A stretch of DNA of 64,000 bases, taken from assembly GCA_947650005.1 (NCBI GenBank), contig CANSTU010000007.1, positions 1 to 64,000 on the forward strand, in the 5' to 3' direction. Source of the DNA: an uncultured Lachnospiraceae bacterium (lineage in GTDB: Bacteria; Bacillota; Clostridia; Lachnospirales; Lachnospiraceae). The translations under genes were made by a program, and so were the position numbers. This document shows, one piece after another, positions 60,127 through 64,000 of the stretch (its first letter is position 1; every line of letters begins with the position of its first letter). The notes beneath the pieces are model-generated. The model was not told the DNA's origin, searched no databases, and saw only the letters and a program-made list of their open reading frames with translations.

Positions 60127-62616
60127 TTATTTCGACTTTGTATCCTTCTTAGGCAGCACCAACTTGTCCAAGTGCCAGATCTCATCCACGTATTCCTGGA
60201 TGGTACGGTCGGAGCTGAATTTACCACAACATGCCACATTCAGAATCGCGCTTCTGGCCCATGCCTTCTCGTCGCGGTAAGCGGCCTCCACCCTGTTCTG
60301 CGTTTCCGCATATGCCTTGAAATCCTTCAGGATAAAGTACATGTCCGCTTTGGATGTGCTCTGGGTGTTCAGCAGAGAATTATACAGCGGACGGAACAGC
60401 TCCGTATCATAGGGAGCAAAGGTTCCGTTAATCAATTCCATCAATACCCTGCGCACATCAGGGTCGTTATTGAAAATATCCATGGGATAGTAACCGCCGT
60501 AGTTCTCGTATTGGATTACCTCATCGGAACTCAGGCCGAAGAGGAATACGTTCTCTTCTCCCACTTCCTCCACGATCTCCACATTGGCGCCGTCCATGGT
60601 GCCCAACGTAAGCGCGCCATTGAGCATGAACTTCATATTACCCGTACCGGAAGCCTCTTTGCTGGCCGTAGAAATCTGCTCGGACACATCCGCAGCCGCA
60701 AAAATCCATTCCGCATTGGACACCTTATAATCTTCGATAAATACCACCTTAATCCTGCCGCCGATGGCCGGGTCGTTGTTCACCACATCCGCCACTGCAT
60801 TGATCAGTTTAATGGTCAGTTTCGCCGTGTGGTAACCCGCCGCCGCCTTGGCGCCAAAGATAAACGTCCTGGGATAGAAATCCCTTTCCGGATGATCTTT
60901 GAGTTCATTATACAGATAAATGATATGCAGGATGTTGAGAAGCTGCCTCTTGTACTCATGGAGCCGCTTCACCTGTACGTCGAAGATGGAACGGGGATCC
61001 ACCTCTACACCGTTGTGCTCCTGGATATATTTGGCCAGGCGCACCTTGTTGCGGTATTTGATGTTCATGAATTCCTTCTGTGCCTTCTCATCGTCTGCAT
61101 AGATCTTTAAACCGCCGATCTTAGACAAATCCGTGATCCAGTCGCTTCCCACATGATCCGTAACCCATCCCGCCAGAAGCGGATTGCCATGGAGCAGGAA
61201 CCTTCTCTGGGTAATGCCGTTTGTCTTATTATTGAATTTCTCCGGCATCATTTCATAGAAATCTTTCAGTTCCTGGTGTTTGAGGATCTCCGTATGCAGC
61301 TTGGCCACCCCGTTTACGGAATAACCTGCTACGATAGCCAGATGCGCCATCTTCACCTGACCGTCATAGATAATAGCCATCTTGGCAATCTTGTTCTGAT
61401 CCCCTGGATACTGCCTAGCCACCTGATCCACAAACCTGCGGTTGATTTCCTCCACAATCTGATAGATCCTGGGCAGAAGCCTTGAAAACAGCTCGATAGG
61501 CCATTTTTCCAGTGCTTCTGACATGATCGTATGATTGGTGTAGGCACAGGTCTTCGTGGTCACGTTCCACGCCTCTTCCCAGGACAGATAATAGTCGTCC
61601 ATCAGGATCCGCATCAGTTCCGCGATCGCCACCGTGGGATGGGTATCATTGAGCTGGAAAGTCACCTTCTCATGGAATTTCCTGATGTCATCGTGGGATC
61701 TCATATACTTGGCCACCGCGGCCTGCACGGAAGCGGAAATGAAGAAATACTGCTGTTTTAAGCGCAATTCCTTTCCCGCATAATGGTTATCGTTGGGATA
61801 GAGCACCTCCACGATATTCTTGGCCAGATTTTCCTGTTCCACCGCCTTCTGGTAGTCCCCTTTATCGAAGGAATCCAGATGGAAACACTCCACTGCCTCC
61901 GCATCCCAGATGCGCAGGGTATTTACGAGGCCGCTGCCATATCCAACAATGGGCATATCGTAAGGCACGGCTTTCACGGACTGATATCCTTCCTGCTTAA
62001 AACAGTTGCGGCCGTTCTCATCCGCATAGACTCTCACATAGCCGCCGAATTTTACTTCCTTGGCATATTCCGGGCGGCGCAGTTCAAAGGGATTTCCGTC
62101 TGCCAGCCAGTTGTCCGGCACTTCTATCTGGAAACCGTCCCGAATCTGCTGCTTGAACATCCCGTAACGATAGCGGATGCCGCAACCATAGGCTTCATAA
62201 CCCAGTGTGGCCAGGGAATCCAGGAAGCAGGCCGCCAAACGGCCCAGACCGCCATTGCCCAACGCCGCATCCGGCTCCTGATCCTCCACCCGATTGATAT
62301 CCAGGCCCAGTTCCTCCAGAGCCTCCGCCACGCCCTCATAAGCCTGCAGATTGATCAGATTGTTGCCCAACGCACGTCCCATCAGGAATTCCATGGACAT
62401 ATAATACACCATCTTGGGATCCTGCTTCTCGAATTCCCGCTGGCTTTCCATCCAGTTATCCACAATCTCATCCTTGATGGTATACGCCACAGCCTGGAAT
62501 ACCTGCTGTTGCGTGGCCTCCTCAAGGGTTTTGCGATACAGAGTTTTTACATTGTCTCTGACATCTTTCTTAAAAAGTTCTTTGTCGAAGTTCCGGGATG
62601 TTGTTCTATTGAGCAT
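60127..62616 (-). CDS. glgP: Glycogen/starch phosphorylase
   Basis: EASGTGNMKFMLNGALTLGTMDGANVEI (PLP region), LGNGGLGRLAACFLDSLATL. Confidence 0.97.
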   Translation of the reverse strand: MLNRTTSRNFDKELFKKDVRDNVKTLYRKTLEEATQQQVFQAVAYTIKDEIVDNWMESQREFEKQDPKMVYYMSMEFLMGRALGNNLINLQAYEGVAEALEELGLDINRVEDQEPDAALGNGGLGRLAACFLDSLATLGYEAYGCGIRYRYGMFKQQIRDGFQIEVPDNWLADGNPFELRRPEYAKEVKFGGYVRVYADENGRNCFKQEGYQSVKAVPYDMPIVGYGSGLVNTLRIWDAEAVECFHLDSFDKGDYQKAVEQENLAKNIVEVLYPNDNHYAGKELRLKQQYFFISASVQAAVAKYMRSHDDIRKFHEKVTFQLNDTHPTVAIAELMRILMDDYYLSWEEAWNVTTKTCAYTNHTIMSEALEKWPIELFSRLLPRIYQIVEEINRRFVDQVARQYPGDQNKIAKMAIIYDGQVKMAHLAIVAGYSVNGVAKLHTEILKHQELKDFYEMMPEKFNNKTNGITQRRFLLHGNPLLAGWVTDHVGSDWITDLSKIGGLKIYADDEKAQKEFMNIKYRNKVRLAKYIQEHNGVEVDPRSIFDVQVKRLHEYKRQLLNILHIIYLYNELKDHPERDFYPRTFIFGAKAAAGYHTAKLTIKLINAVADVVNNDPAIGGRIKVVFIEDYKVSNAEWIFAAADVSEQISTASKEASGTGNMKFMLNGALTLGTMDGANVEIVEEVGEENVFLFGLSSDEVIQYENYGGYYPMDIFNNDPDVRRVLMELINGTFAPYDTELFRPLYNSLLNTQSTSKADMYFILKDFKAYAETQNRVEAAYRDEKAWARSAILNVACCGKFSSDRTIQEYVDEIWHLDKLVLPKKDTKSK

Positions 62617-64000
62617 TTCCTTCCTCCTTCTCTATTCCGATCATAACCTTTTCTCCGTTCACGTTCCATTCCTTCTGGATTTTTAGGCCTTCTCCTGCGC
62701 CGATGGACTCAGCAAGCACCTTGCCTGCAATCACTTCCCGATTGGCGGAAGCGATTTGCGCGATCTTTTCATTTCCGGCAAAGGACACCCGGATATGATC
62801 CATTACTTCTAGTCCGGAATCCTTTCTCATGGTCTGGATCTTGCTGATGATCTCGTATACGAAGCCTTCCTCAATCAATTCGTCCGACAAATTGGTATCC
62901 AGCACCACCGTCAGCTGATTGTCCGCCTCGGATACATATCCCTCTTTCTGGGACATCTCGATGAGCAGGTCTTCTTTTGTCAGGCGCACCTCCACGCCGT
63001 TCACCTCAAAGGCCAAAGCCCCGTTTTCATTCAGCTCATCCATGGCCGCGTTTCCGTCCAGAGCGGACAGGGTTTTCTGGATGCCGCCCAGCTGTTTGCC
63101 GTACTTCGGCCCCACTGTGCGCAGCTGCGGTTTGAAGGTATAAGTGGTGAAATCTCTCACGTCCTGTGTGAAAACCACTTTCTTCACATTCAGCTCCTCT
63201 TCCACAATTTCTTTATAGAAGTCATCCAACGCGCCACTCGCCTTCACAAACATGGTGCCAATAGGCTGGCGGTTCTTGATGTTGGCGGTATTCCTGCAGG
63301 CGCGTCCCATGACCACCAGCTTCACCACCTCGTCCATATCCTTTTCCAGCTTTTCATCCACCTGCGCCGCATCCGCCGCGGGGAAGTCGCACAGATGCAC
63401 GCTTTCCAAAGCTGCCTTATCCAGGCTTCTCACCAAGTTCTGATAGATTTCCTCAGCCATGAAGGGAATCATGGGCGCGCACAGCTTGGACAATGTCACC
63501 AGCGCGGTATACAGGGTCATATAGGCGTTGATCTTATCCTGCTCCATGCCCTTAGCCCAGAAACGTTCCCTGCTTCTTCTCACATACCAGTTACTGCATT
63601 CGTCCACGAAATCCTGCAATGCCCTGGCTGCCTCCGGAATCTGGTAGCCGTCCAAGCGGGTGTCCACCTCAGTAATCAGCGTGTTCAGACGGCTTAAGAG
63701 CCATTTATCCATCACGGACAATTTGTCATATTCCAGCGTATATTGTGAAGCGTCGAAGCCGTCGATATTGGCGTATAACACGAAGAAAGCATAAGTGTTC
63801 CAAAGCGTTCCCATGAACTTCCTCTGCCCTTCCACCACCGCTTTGCCGTGGAAACGGCTGGGCAGCCAGGGCGCGCTGCTGGAATAGAAATACCAGCGTA
63901 TCGCGTCAGCCCCGTAATCCCGCAGGGCGTCGAAGGGATCGATGGCGTTCCCCTTGGACTTACTCATCTTCTGTCCGTTCTCATCCTGCACAAGCCCCAG
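62606..64000 (-). CDS. ileS: Isoleucyl-tRNA synthetase, C-terminal part (truncated by window edge)
   Basis: KMSKSKGN motif, DECSNWYVRRSRERFW anticodon-binding domain; frame open to 64000. Confidence 0.95.
   Translation of the reverse strand: MGLVQDENGQKMSKSKGNAIDPFDALRDYGADAIRWYFYSSSAPWLPSRFHGKAVVEGQRKFMGTLWNTYAFFVLYANIDGFDASQYTLEYDKLSVMDKWLLSRLNTLITEVDTRLDGYQIPEAARALQDFVDECSNWYVRRSRERFWAKGMEQDKINAYMTLYTALVTLSKLCAPMIPFMAEEIYQNLVRSLDKAALESVHLCDFPAADAAQVDEKLEKDMDEVVKLVVMGRACRNTANIKNRQPIGTMFVKASGALDDFYKEIVEEELNVKKVVFTQDVRDFTTYTFKPQLRTVGPKYGKQLGGIQKTLSALDGNAAMDELNENGALAFEVNGVEVRLTKEDLLIEMSQKEGYVSEADNQLTVVLDTNLSDELIEEGFVYEIISKIQTMRKDSGLEVMDHIRVSFAGNEKIAQIASANREVIAGKVLAESIGAGEGLKIQKEWNVNGEKVMIGIEKEEGNAQ

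Overview
Chromosomal window from a Firmicute, most likely a Clostridia/Lachnospiraceae-type genome (T-box proS, lone Spo0A C-terminal domain, Rrf2-cys/met operon, ATPase-less sugar ABC importers). About 40 CDSs are mostly metabolic and transport genes: GH2, proS, map, ABC-F, a cysK-metNIQ-Rrf2 sulfur operon, an ABC-2 exporter, polyphosphate:AMP phosphotransferase, a glycan-utilisation operon (GH/ABC/ROK), glgP and the 3' part of ileS. No CRISPR array, transposase, tRNA or rRNA was seen. The most unusual content is intergenic. (1) Three copies (2171-2471, 33735-34056, ~57626-57830) of an element made of a long near-perfect inverted repeat (~65-110 bp arms, sequences largely different between copies) around a ~75-100 nt core. 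The core is conserved in sequence and in a three-way-junction fold with apparent covariation. This looks like a large structured RNA or hairpin element family. (2) A recurrent ~40-65 bp module, CTGATTTG-[variable hairpin]-CAGATGGGAG-(start codon), often in tandem, places a hairpin directly against the Shine-Dalgarno sequence of functionally unrelated genes. (3) Further signals: a 22-aa cysteine-containing small ORF inside the met operon, a multi-hairpin leader with a 5-codon mini-ORF upstream of a MATE gene, and amplification of the 3' end of map as 38-39 bp tandem repeats. All calls are by eye from sequence; no searches or folding programs were run.
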